A stretch of DNA of 64,000 nt from Bacillus sp. SM2101 (GTDB lineage: Bacteria; Bacillota; Bacilli; Bacillales; SM2101). The position numbers and the translations under genes were made by a program. Below the pieces are notes generated by a model, which saw only the letters and a list, made by a program, of their open reading frames with translations, had not been told where the DNA came from and made no database searches. The stretch lies in NCBI RefSeq assembly GCF_018588585.1, contig NZ_JAEUFG010000019.1, positions 20,995 through 84,994 of the forward strand. The letters are read 5' to 3'. Shown in pieces: positions 9,186 to 17,567 of the stretch. Positions within the stretch are counted from its first letter, which is position 1. The number at the start of each line of letters is the position of its first letter.

Positions 9186-9527
9186 TCAATGGCCTAATGC
9201 ATCCCTTTTCTTGACTAATATCATAAAAAGAAAACTAATTAAATAAGTAATACTCGTGACTCCAAATAAAGCAAAAATTCCAGGGGTACCCATTGTATAT
9301 AAACTGATTGGAAGTGACCACAAAAATGCGATTAACATTAAATGTTTTTTAAGTTTTATAGAAGCTACAATTGCTAAACAAGCAGGAAGGAACAACATTA
9401 CAAATGTAATTATCATCGGTTCAGTATCTTTTAGGTTTGAATAAGGATTATAATAGTTAAATATAATCCATAAAAATATGCTGGAGAAACCTCCTAGTAT
9501 GCCTAACAATTTTGAAGTATTTCTAAT
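9186..9527 (-). CDS. Small hydrophobic membrane protein, unknown function
   Basis: About 113 residues with four predicted membrane segments (LLGILGGFSSIFLWIIF, IITFVMLFLPACLAIV, LMLIAFLWSLPISLYTM, LFGVTSITYLISFLFMIL) and a basic tail. I do not recognise the family. The best ribosome site, AAGGAG, lies 8 bases before an ATT codon at 9527. The only standard start, GTG at 9536, directly abuts that AAGGA with no spacing. Either ATT initiates translation or the gene lost its ATG. It is upstream of no obvious operon partner. Confidence 0.55.
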   Translation of the reverse strand: MRNTSKLLGILGGFSSIFLWIIFNYYNPYSNLKDTEPMIITFVMLFLPACLAIVASIKLKKHLMLIAFLWSLPISLYTMGTPGIFALFGVTSITYLISFLFMILVKKRDALGH

Positions 9528-9731
9528 TTTAATCACTCCTTAATTCTAAATGACCCTGCCCTTTAACTTAATAAGTATCATCTCAAAATTCCATAATTCC
9601 TAGTTGTTACACAACCTGTTCATTGTGTGGAATACGGTTACTATCATTTTTATGTAACTATGATGTTTGTAACAACTTTATTATTTTTCAAACGATATTA
9701 CTTACACACTAGCTTCTCTATCATCGAAGAA

Positions 9732-9761
9732 GCATCCAAAGGTCAATTTTCCTTTGGATGC
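9732..9761. terminator. Terminator of the ABC-2 transporter operon
   Basis: An 11-bp perfect stem GCATCCAAAGG (9732-9742) / CCTTTGGATGC (9751-9761) with an 8-base loop, 34 bases past the permease stop. The minus-strand tail is TTCTTC, so the U-tract is modest. Confidence 0.7.
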
Positions 9762-9794
9762 TTTACATATAACAACATATTGGACAGACAAGTA

Positions 9795-10595
9795 CTATGC
9801 AGCTACATCTCTTTTGTTAAAGACAATCCAAGATAGCCCAACAAAGATAGCAAAATATACAATGAGGACACTGATTGAAAATCTCATTGTCGTCCCTTCT
9901 ACTAATGGACGATTGTTAATATGTTGGGTAAGGTCTGTATTGGCAAATAATAGATACTTTGCCCATTCTTCATATCCAATACCTATTAAAAGCATGACAG
10001 CTGTAGAACCAGCAAACATTAAGAATATAGCCAATCCTATTGATAATGAGCTACTTCTAAACACAGTAGATATCATAAACGCAAATGTTGACATCATCAA
10101 AACGTCCACGAAATTTAAACCGTATAAGCTTAATACATGCGCGAGCATAGATTTTTCTACTGTACTATCAGGGGCAATATATGGATCTGTAAAGCTTTCA
10201 AATCCAAATAATAATCCACCTAACAAAAAGGCGGTAACAAATAATAGCATGAGCGTCGTTAAAGCAAAAAGCATCGTCGACAAATATTTTGAGAGCAGTA
10301 TTTTCGTTCTACTAACAGGACGAATGAGGAGTAGCTTAATCGTACCTTGTGTAAATTCTGTAGCAACAATTCCACCAGCAATTATAACAGTAAACAATGT
10401 AATGATTACTGTTAAACCACTTGATTCTTCTATGAATGTCCACATAGTAATTGCTTCAGGGGCATTTACTTTTAAGGCTACTCCAAAAATGGTTACAAAT
10501 GTAATTAATATGCCCAGCAGTATCCATGTAGATATACGACGATATATTTTCATATTCTCATTTCTAATAAGTGAGAGCATATTAGTCAATGACAT
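9795..10595 (-). CDS. ABC-2 type transporter permease
   Basis: 266 residues with six predicted membrane helices. The cytoplasmic segment ATEFTQGTIKLLLIRPVSR is the hallmark of ABC-2 permeases (E-x-x-x-G-T-x-x-x-L/x-R-P-x-S-R). It overlaps the ATPase gene by 14 bases and so is translated after it. With the ATPase it forms an exporter of the BcrAB/NatAB class. The cargo (antibiotic, lantibiotic or ion) cannot be deduced. Confidence 0.9.
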   Translation of the reverse strand: MSLTNMLSLIRNENMKIYRRISTWILLGILITFVTIFGVALKVNAPEAITMWTFIEESSGLTVIITLFTVIIAGGIVATEFTQGTIKLLLIRPVSRTKILLSKYLSTMLFALTTLMLLFVTAFLLGGLLFGFESFTDPYIAPDSTVEKSMLAHVLSLYGLNFVDVLMMSTFAFMISTVFRSSSLSIGLAIFLMFAGSTAVMLLIGIGYEEWAKYLLFANTDLTQHINNRPLVEGTTMRFSISVLIVYFAIFVGLSWIVFNKRDVAA

Positions 10596-11502
10596 TCCCT
10601 CCAGTCACTTCTAAAAATCTATCTTCAAGAGATTTTGATTTTTGTTCAATTTCATATATTTTCACTTGCTTATGTACAAGACTTGTAACAAGCTCAGGTA
10701 TACTTTCTCTTTCAATTTCAACTTCTACTCTATCGTGTTGAATATGAGATGTAATAGTCGGAAATTCTGCGTCAATCGTTGCTTGTGCTTGATCGACAGA
10801 GTCGACTGAAAACGACACTCTCAGTTTTTCCCCCTCGTTCACAAATTCATTCACCTGCTGAACTCCGATCAACTTACCATGCTGTATGATCGCAATTCGA
10901 TCACACATCAGCTCCATTTCGGATAGCAGATGACTTGAGACAATCACCGCTAATCCTTCTTCTCTCGCTAATTTACGTAAATAATCTCTTACCTCTCGAA
11001 TCCCTGCAGGGTCAAGCCCATTTGTAGGTTCATCTAGTATTAGCAATGATGGTTTATGTAACAATGCTTGTGCTAATCCTAGGCGTTGGCGCATGCCGAG
11101 AGAATAGGTTTTCACTTTATTTTTTATTCTGTTTTCGAGTCCAACTAAACGAACAACCTCGTCAATTCGTTCCTTTGTTATACCCTTGATCATTCGTGAG
11201 TAATGAACTAAATTTTGATAACCTGATAAATACTTATACATTTCAGGATTTTCAACTATTCCACCTACATGACTAAGAGCTTCTTCAAAGTTCTTTTTTA
11301 GGTTTACTCCTTTAATATGAACCTCACCTGAGGTGATAGACATCAAGCCGACAAGCATCCGTATAGTCGTAGTTTTTCCAGCACCATTCGGACCAAGAAA
11401 ACCAAATACTTCACCTTGATAAACCTCAAATGTCAAATCATCTATAATTCTCTTATTACCTATGTCCTTCGTAAGGTGTTTAATTTGCAATGAAACTTCC
11501 AT
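10582..11502 (-). CDS. ABC transporter ATP-binding protein (BcrA/CcmA type)
   Basis: 306 residues. It has Walker A GPNGAGKTT, signature YSLGMRQRLGLAQAL, Walker B LLILDEPTNGLDP and the H-loop VSSHLLSEME, followed by the C-terminal extension of about 90 residues usual in drug- and lantibiotic-resistance ATPases. Two adjacent ATG codons follow the ribosome site GGAGGGGATATG. The second (11502) has normal spacing, and the first (11505) is too close. It is the first gene of the pair with the ABC-2 permease. Confidence 0.92.
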   Translation of the reverse strand: MEVSLQIKHLTKDIGNKRIIDDLTFEVYQGEVFGFLGPNGAGKTTTIRMLVGLMSITSGEVHIKGVNLKKNFEEALSHVGGIVENPEMYKYLSGYQNLVHYSRMIKGITKERIDEVVRLVGLENRIKNKVKTYSLGMRQRLGLAQALLHKPSLLILDEPTNGLDPAGIREVRDYLRKLAREEGLAVIVSSHLLSEMELMCDRIAIIQHGKLIGVQQVNEFVNEGEKLRVSFSVDSVDQAQATIDAEFPTITSHIQHDRVEVEIERESIPELVTSLVHKQVKIYEIEQKSKSLEDRFLEVTGGNVID

Positions 11503-11634
11503 CATATCCCCTCCTATTTGATATAGGTCTATTATTATACGTTTATAACTAGCTTTAGTTTCATTATTTGTAACATTTTCCTAATTAATACTATATAATT
11601 GTAATACATTATGTCTATATAAGGAGGAAATAAC

Positions 11635-12840
11635 ATGAATAGCGTATCCACTTTAGGAAAAGATAGGATCGTATCATTAGACATTATTAGAGGTTTTGCA
11701 CTTTTTGGTATATTCTTAGTAAATATGCCTTCTTTTTCTGGCAGTGAATTTATGACATATACAGGAATCGATAAAACGATAAGGCTATTATTTGATTTAT
11801 TCGTTCAAACAAAATTTTATACTATTTTTTCGTTTCTATTTGGGCTAGGATTTTATATTTTTATGACTCGTGCAGAAGCGAGGGGTGCAAACGTTAATTG
11901 GTTGTTTTCAAAAAGATTATTAGCACTTTTACTATTTGGAGTACTTCACATCCTCCTTTTTTGGCATGGAGATATACTACATACATATGCGATAGCAGGC
12001 TTTTTTCTACTACTATTCTATCGTAGAAAAGCAAAAACAATATTGATTTGGGCTTTCGTCCTTCTTCTTTCATTTCAGTTGCTCATGGGTGTCTCAGCGT
12101 TATTTGCCCAACTATCTGAATCATTCACAGATGTAGATTTAAATGAACAAATTGTTCAAGAGACAATGGCAGAGGGGATTGAAAAAAAGTATGCCTTTCA
12201 AACATTTTCTTATGTTCAATTAATGAACTGGAGAATATCCAACGAGGTCCCAATGCTATTAGTTAATCTTCCACTAATCTTACCAGACATATTAGGGACA
12301 TTTTTACTCGGCTTGTTCGCTGGTAAAATCGATTTATTCCGAAGAGTATCAACATTGAAAAAACAACTTAAAAGAACTCAGCTCATCACCCTGCTGCTTA
12401 GTATTCCATCATTAGCTATGATCATTTATCTGTACAGCCAGCATGAATCAGTAAATTTTATGTTTAGTGCGCAGAACTACTTTTTTGTAAGTTTTAGCGG
12501 AATGCTTCTCTCTATTTTTTATATTGTGACAATTATACTGTTGCTAGAAAGTGAATTATGGCAAAAGTTATTACAGCCACTGCGTTATGCAGGTCAAATG
12601 GCGCTGACCAACTACCTTGGTCAAACAATAATTTGTTTTATTCTATTCTTTGGCTTTGGATTATACTCCAAAATCACTTTATGGCAAGGTCTTATCATAA
12701 CCATTATTATCTTTCCGGTTCAAATCATTTTTAGCTACATTTGGCTTCGTCGATTTCAATTCGGACCGTTTGAATGGATATGGAGAACGATAACTTATGG
12801 AAAAGTTCAAAGATTAACTAAAATCCGTTCTTCGAACTAA
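11635..12840 (+). CDS. DUF418 (YeiB-like) membrane protein
   Basis: 401 residues, start preceded by AAGGAGGAAATAAC. The N-terminus, with RIVSLDIIRGFALFGIFLVN, is the diagnostic DUF418/YeiB opening, in which the D-x-x-R-G motif precedes the first helix. About ten membrane helices follow, and the C-terminal DUF418 block shows GQMALTNYLGQT and FGPFEWIWRTITYG. Members are related to acyltransferase-3-like membrane proteins, but their biochemical role is not established. It is monocistronic, divergent from the ABC-2 operon, and followed 13 bases later by a repeat copy. Confidence 0.9.
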   Translation: MNSVSTLGKDRIVSLDIIRGFALFGIFLVNMPSFSGSEFMTYTGIDKTIRLLFDLFVQTKFYTIFSFLFGLGFYIFMTRAEARGANVNWLFSKRLLALLLFGVLHILLFWHGDILHTYAIAGFFLLLFYRRKAKTILIWAFVLLLSFQLLMGVSALFAQLSESFTDVDLNEQIVQETMAEGIEKKYAFQTFSYVQLMNWRISNEVPMLLVNLPLILPDILGTFLLGLFAGKIDLFRRVSTLKKQLKRTQLITLLLSIPSLAMIIYLYSQHESVNFMFSAQNYFFVSFSGMLLSIFYIVTIILLLESELWQKLLQPLRYAGQMALTNYLGQTIICFILFFGFGLYSKITLWQGLIITIIIFPVQIIFSYIWLRRFQFGPFEWIWRTITYGKVQRLTKIRSSN

Positions 12841-12853
12841 CTATATTTGAAAA

Positions 12854-12987
12854 GGCTTTTCTCATTGATTTTTGCTTTTCGTTCTTAGATATAAACACGT
12901 AAATACCTAACGTTAAGGTCATCTTTTCTATTATTGAGTTCTAAAAATGTTGTAGTACAAATAGCAACAAAGTTTACGAAGAGAACC
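12854..12987 (+). mobile_element. MITE-like repeat, copy D
   Basis: 134 bp from GGCTTTTCTCATTGATTT to AGCAACAAAGTTTACGAAGAGAACC. Internal blocks TTGCTTTTCGTTC and ATAAACACGT are shared with the family. The flanking 8-mers do not match well, so either the target duplication has decayed or an end is misplaced. Confidence 0.7.
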
Positions 12988-13033
12988 TTATTTAAAAAAA
13001 TAAATAACTTATAACAAATCTGAAATATACAAT

Positions 13034-13059
13034 AACGCTTGGAATAAATTCCAAGCGTT
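13034..13059. terminator. Palindromic hairpin after the ASCH gene
   Basis: A perfect palindrome: AACGCTTGGAAT, two bases, then the complement, 3 bp past the disrupted ASCH gene. There is no clear T-run on the minus strand, so terminator function is likely but not certain. Confidence 0.6.
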
Positions 13060-13062
13060 AAA

Positions 13063-13675
13063 TCAATTGTTTTTTACATCGATTAATTTAAAACGTTCAC
13101 ATACAACGATCATATCCTCTGAAAATTCAATCCCTAAATTACTTAACTCATTAGAGAAGAATTTCACGTGAGCATCTTTCCAATATTCGTAAGTTCTATC
13201 CCCTTCGCCTTCTGCAACAGCAAAATCCTCAGAAACCTCATTCATTGGCATAATTTTCACTTCTACTGTTTTAATAATTGCTACAGGTTCGTCTTTACTA
13301 TGTGCTGTTTTCGCATGAATTGTTGTTGTTCGTAACAAAAGCTAAGCACGATTATAACTAACGTTCGTGGCATCTTTTCATCGCTAAAGAATATAAGACA
13401 TCAACTACTCAAATATAAGTAAAAGAAGGAACAAAGTTTACGAAAAGAGCCTTACTATTTAATACAATACTATAATCTTCAACAGCAGGTAGTGGCTTGT
13501 TTTCAATTTCATAAAATATTAATCCAGAGCATGTCGCTGTTTTTATACCATCTATCACCAATTGAGCTAGATGGTCTGGATTAGCTCCAAATTGCCAAGC
13601 ACTTACTGATTTTTGCTCATCATGACCTTGGGACTTGCAAAATTCATCCAAATATATTTGTGATGCTTTATTCAT
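13063..13675 (-). pseudogene. ASCH-domain protein gene split by a MITE
   Basis: Two minus-strand fragments encode one ASCH-domain (PUA-like, RNA- or nucleotide-binding) protein. The N-terminal part (13675 down to ~13452) reads SAWQFGANPDHLAQLVIDG, then KTATCS, ending VEDYSIVLNSK. The C-terminal part (~13302 to 13063) resumes SKDEPVAIIKTVEVK and contains AVAEGEGDRTYEYWKDAH, the ASCH C-terminal hallmark. The 149-bp repeat copy E lies between, flanked by 8-bp duplications. Removing 157 bp (repeat plus one duplication) rejoins LNS-KDEP in frame and gives 151 residues, the usual size. As it stands, only truncated products can be made. Confidence 0.9.
13303..13451 (+). mobile_element. MITE-like repeat, copy E, inside the ASCH gene
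   Basis: 149 bp from TGCTGTTTTCGCATG to TTTACGAAAAGAGCC, flanked by TTACTATG (13295-13302) and TTACTATT (13452-13459). That is an 8-bp target duplication with one mismatch. This copy defines the element's boundaries because the interrupted gene is recognisable on both sides. Confidence 0.9.
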
Positions 13676-14019
13676 CTTCCTCTCTCCTTAGACAAAATAA
13701 TTGTCAAACTACATAATATACTTCATATCATTCAAGCTTTCTATGTCGAGTCTAGGAAGCTTAATAAACATTCATAAACTCATATCTACGACTTCCAATA
13801 ATCACATTAAACAATTTGTTACTATTTTGTTACCCTTCATTCGCTGTTTTTCGATATAATACCGATGGAATAGTTCTGTAATTGTTTCCTAATTGTTTTT
13901 CTCTATATTAGTAGTGATTATTTAGCATAAAAAACAACTACCCAAGCAAAAGCGGAAGTCTTTAAAAATAATACGTAGAACTTTTGGGAAACTATTTATA
14001 TATTCAGGAGGATTCCTTC
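13676..14019. other. Intergenic region before the lipoprotein/two-component operon
   Basis: 344 bases without a gene. A TATAAT at 13855-13860 could be a -10 box, but no good -35 lies 17 bases upstream. No repeat copy was recognised here. Confidence 0.4.
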
Positions 14020-15276
14020 ATGAGAAAGTTTTTTGTATTGTTCTTGTTTGGTGCTATTTTGCTAACTGGCTGTGATATTATTAAGCCAAATGTCGAATTA
14101 ATGAAGCCACCTCAATTAGATAGTAAAAAGGCAAGTTTAAAAAGCTATGTTGATTCATTATTAAGTGAAGATGATACATTGATTAGTACGACAGAAAGTG
14201 GCGATTTTAATACGATCACACTCGTAGATTTAGATAAAGATGGCAATGATGAAGCTGTGATCATTTATCAAAAAGAACAAGATAAACAACACTTAATAAG
14301 CTTAATATTTAAGGAGACGGATGAGGGTTGGGAAGTTTTAGATAAAATCCAATTAAATGGTGTTTATTTAACTAATTTAGATTTTGCAGATATTACTAAC
14401 GATGGATTTCCGGAGATAATTATAGGCTCTTCTGTTGAATACCCACGTTTCTCCCGAGAAAAGGAATATAACCTTTTCAAATTAAACAATGGAAAAATGA
14501 TGAATATATATACAGACAAGCTAGCTAATATTGTCATTGATGATTTAGATCAAGATGGTATCGCAGACTTCGTTACGATCTATCACGATGAAGACATTTC
14601 ATCAGTACTCACTTTGTATCATTATGAAGGTGAAAACTTTGTCTCTATTGACAGTATTTCACTTCCTTTTGAAGGATCGTACTATAATGTCGTCAGTGGT
14701 CTTGTTACGCCTACCCTAAAAGGAATTTTACTTGATGTTGGGCTTGGAAGCCGCTCTGCTTCTACAAATATCATTACTGTTGAAAACCAATCGTTACGTA
14801 ACAATTTACAAAGAAGTTATACAGAGCCTGATCCCTTGTGGAAAGATTATCACGTCGAGAGTGGGGATATAAATAATGACGGCATAATAGAAATAGGAAC
14901 ACTTCGAATACCATTCGGATATGAGAATAACTCATATGCAACGATTCCTTATATTACTAGGTTCTATCAGTGGGATGGAAAAACAGGCTTAATATTCATT
15001 AATGAAAGGTTTTATAGCTATAGTAATGGCTTCTACTTTGACATCCCAACAGACTGGGAACAAAATTATACATTGCATCTATCAGACGACGATAGTCAAA
15101 TTACTTTTATTACTATCAATGAAAATGAACCTTTGTTCGATATTTTCATATCTCCAATATCCGATGCAGAAGAACTACCAAATAAAATAGAAATTGCAAG
15201 AACAAATACTAGAGTTTATTATACTAACTTTGATGATGAATCGCTTCTACAACACTTTAATTTACTATCCAGGTAA
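14020..15276 (+). CDS. Lipoprotein with FG-GAP/VCBS-like repeats, paralogue 1
   Basis: 418 residues starting at the ATG preceded by AGGAGGATTCCTTC. The signal peptide ends at lipobox LLTGC (Cys18). Repeated acidic loops of the D-x-D-x-D-G type, as in FG-GAP/VCBS propeller blades, appear as LVDLDKDGNDEAVI, ADITNDGFPEIII, DDLDQDGIADFVTI and GDINNDGIIEIGT, probably calcium-binding. The C-terminal ~100 residues (from ERFYSYSNGFYFDIP) form a separate domain shared with the paralogue. It should sit on the outer face of the membrane. The following paralogue and two-component genes suggest an extracytoplasmic sensor accessory. Confidence 0.85.
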   Translation: MRKFFVLFLFGAILLTGCDIIKPNVELMKPPQLDSKKASLKSYVDSLLSEDDTLISTTESGDFNTITLVDLDKDGNDEAVIIYQKEQDKQHLISLIFKETDEGWEVLDKIQLNGVYLTNLDFADITNDGFPEIIIGSSVEYPRFSREKEYNLFKLNNGKMMNIYTDKLANIVIDDLDQDGIADFVTIYHDEDISSVLTLYHYEGENFVSIDSISLPFEGSYYNVVSGLVTPTLKGILLDVGLGSRSASTNIITVENQSLRNNLQRSYTEPDPLWKDYHVESGDINNDGIIEIGTLRIPFGYENNSYATIPYITRFYQWDGKTGLIFINERFYSYSNGFYFDIPTDWEQNYTLHLSDDDSQITFITINENEPLFDIFISPISDAEELPNKIEIARTNTRVYYTNFDDESLLQHFNLLSR

Positions 15277-15356
15277 TGGAGTGCTAAAGAAGTAAGAACT
15301 GACCTCAATTTAGGGATATTAATTCAATAGCTTCTTTAAACGTTTTCATTAATTTA

Positions 15357-15515
15357 GGCTCTTTTCATAAACTTTGTTGCTATTGTTAAATAGAACCGCA
15401 AGAAGTGATTTTTATTCGGTTGTCCTTGTTTTATAGGGAAAGCTGCCACGAGTTCTCGTTATGTACGTGACCATTACTTAGGAAGTAAAACAACAAACTA
15501 TGCGACAAAAAGCTC
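15357..15515 (-). mobile_element. MITE-like repeat, copy F (reverse)
   Basis: About 159 bp in reverse orientation, from GGCTCTTTTCATAAACTTTG to TGCGACAAAAAGCTC. Flanks TTAATTTA (15349-15356) and TTAACTTA (15516-15523) match at 7 of 8. It separates the two lipoprotein paralogues. Confidence 0.8.
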
Positions 15516-15577
15516 TTAACTTAAAATAACAAAGTTTATTTAGAATATATTAACAATTATTTAAGGAGGATTCCTTA

Positions 15578-16834
15578 ATGAAAAAGTTTTATTATGCTTC
15601 GTTCTTATTTAGTGTTTTTCTTCTAGCTGGCTGTAATATTATTCAATCAAACGTCGAACTAATGAAACCACCTCAACTAGATAAGAAAAGGGCTAGTTTA
15701 AAAAGCACGATCGATGCGCTATTACCTATCGATGCAACATTAATTACTCCATTGCAGACGCAAAGTAATAATACAATCACCTTAATAGACCTTGACGACG
15801 ATAAATATGACGAAGGTGTAGTTTTTTATACAGAGAAAGAACAGTCTGAAACATTAATTGGCTTAATACTTAAACAGAATAACAACGATTGGGCAGTAGT
15901 TGATCAAATTGAACTTAACGGTCAATATATTGAAGAATTAACATTTTTCGACTTAACAAATAATGGACACCCTGAAGTAATTATCAGTTCTACAAGTGAA
16001 AATGGCTACAGTGAAAAACAAATGTCCATATTTCAATATAACGAGGGTATGCTAAAAGAAATTCTTAATACACCTCTATACACATATGTTATTGATGATC
16101 TAGACCAAGATAACCAATTAGATTTTATAGTAGTAAAATATGAACTAGAATCTACCAATCCTTATGTAGTCCCAATATTGTCCCTATATAACTTTCAGGA
16201 TAACCAACCTATAGTGCTTGATGAATTAAGGTTAAACTCCACACTTGGATTTTACAATGTCATTAATGGCTTTGTGACTGAATCAAAAAAAGGCGTGTTA
16301 CTTGATTATTCGCTTGGTCCTAATAGTTACAGTACTGAGATCATTACAGTAGAAAACAACACTCTTCAACAAGCATTTAATGATCAATTTAGATTCTACA
16401 AATTTAATATGATAAATAGTGAGGACACTAATCATGACGGCATATTGGAAATAGCCGAGGAGCGAGTTCCAGCTTTTTACGAGGACATACATTATCGGAT
16501 GATTCCTTATATCACCACATATTATGAATGGGATGGCCTTACCTCCCTATCCCTCGTTAATGAAAGGTATTATAACTATGAAAATGGGTTTTATTTTGAA
16601 ATACCTTCAGAATGGGATAGTGACTTTACATTATTACAAGGTGATATAAGCTCTCGCATCACCTTTATTAAAGCAAGCAATGGAGAAAAGTTATTTGATA
16701 TCACTATTTCTCCTATATCTGAGGCACAACAAGCCAAAGAAGAATTCATGCTCGCTCGAACAAAAACGAGAGTTTTTTATACGTCATTTTTTGATAAAAC
16801 ACTCCAGAAGCATTTTAAGCTAATTCACTTTTAA
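15578..16834 (+). CDS. Lipoprotein with FG-GAP/VCBS-like repeats, paralogue 2
   Basis: 418 residues, the same length as the preceding paralogue and collinear with it. Lipobox LLAGC (Cys19) is followed by NVELMKPPQLD, found in both. Acidic loops LIDLDDDKYDEGVV, FDLTNNGHPEVII, DDLDQDNQLDFIVV and DTNHDGILEIAE keep the blade positions, though some glycines and aspartates are lost. The shared ribosome site AGGAGGATTCCTT shows that the duplication included the leader. It ends 28 bases before the response regulator start, so the pair probably forms one transcription unit with the two-component genes. Confidence 0.85.
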   Translation: MKKFYYASFLFSVFLLAGCNIIQSNVELMKPPQLDKKRASLKSTIDALLPIDATLITPLQTQSNNTITLIDLDDDKYDEGVVFYTEKEQSETLIGLILKQNNNDWAVVDQIELNGQYIEELTFFDLTNNGHPEVIISSTSENGYSEKQMSIFQYNEGMLKEILNTPLYTYVIDDLDQDNQLDFIVVKYELESTNPYVVPILSLYNFQDNQPIVLDELRLNSTLGFYNVINGFVTESKKGVLLDYSLGPNSYSTEIITVENNTLQQAFNDQFRFYKFNMINSEDTNHDGILEIAEERVPAFYEDIHYRMIPYITTYYEWDGLTSLSLVNERYYNYENGFYFEIPSEWDSDFTLLQGDISSRITFIKASNGEKLFDITISPISEAQQAKEEFMLARTKTRVFYTSFFDKTLQKHFKLIHF

Positions 16835-16862
16835 CTTCAGAAAGAGATTGGAGGGTGGACAC

Positions 16863-17567
16863 ATGTATACAATATTAGTAATAGAAGATGAAGAAAGTAT
16901 TCGGAGCTTTATAACAATTAATTTAAAACGAGAAGGATATCACGTCCTTGAAGCAGATAACGGTGAAGAAGGCCTTTCAATCGCTCGTGAACATCCAGAA
17001 ATTTCTATTATTTTATTAGATATTATGTTACCTGGGATGGACGGGTTTGAGGTTTGTAAACATATTAGAGCGCAGAATGAAAGTGTTGGTATCATTATGC
17101 TAACAGCAAAAGTTCAAGAAGTTGACCGTGTACAAGGTTTAATTACTGGAGCTGATGATTATGTCAATAAACCATTCAGTCCGAAAGAACTATTAGCTCG
17201 AATTAAATCGTTAATTAGAAGGGTTAACATGTTAACTAAGAAAATTTCGCAACCTAACAATGTTAATAATGATTTATTTATGGAACTTTTCCCTCAGAAA
17301 AAGCAAGTTAAAAAAGGAGATCAACTTATAGACTTAACACCGACCGAATTTGCTTTATTAAAGCTACTTATCGAGAACAAAGAACAGCCTTTTAATCGCA
17401 ATGATTTACTTGATGAAGTATGGGGGCTTGATTATCCAGGTGATACAAAAATAGTTGATGTAAATATTCGTAGACTGCGACAAAAAATCGAAAAAGACCC
17501 TTCTCACCCTACTCTTATATCCACAGTTTGGGGTTACGGATACCAGTGGAGCGATAAAGAAATATGA
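16863..17567 (+). CDS. OmpR-family response regulator (lipoprotein operon)
   Basis: 234 residues from the ATG at 16863, preceded by GGAGGGTGGACAC; the in-frame ATG at 16848 overlaps this site. The receiver domain has acidic residues near 8-10, phospho-acceptor Asp53 in LLDIMLPGMDG and Lys in NKPFSPKE. The C-terminal winged helix has LTPTEFALLKLLIE and VDVNIRRLRQKIEKDP. The stop overlaps the kinase start as ATGA, meaning tight translational coupling. It follows two FG-GAP-like lipoproteins, which its regulon may include. Confidence 0.95.
   Translation: MYTILVIEDEESIRSFITINLKREGYHVLEADNGEEGLSIAREHPEISIILLDIMLPGMDGFEVCKHIRAQNESVGIIMLTAKVQEVDRVQGLITGADDYVNKPFSPKELLARIKSLIRRVNMLTKKISQPNNVNNDLFMELFPQKKQVKKGDQLIDLTPTEFALLKLLIENKEQPFNRNDLLDEVWGLDYPGDTKIVDVNIRRLRQKIEKDPSHPTLISTVWGYGYQWSDKEI

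Noticed and set aside
9754..10614. A 286-codon plus-strand open frame
   Set aside because: It is antisense to the ABC-2 permease, which has strong family motifs and operon context. No ribosome site is present and the predicted protein matches nothing.
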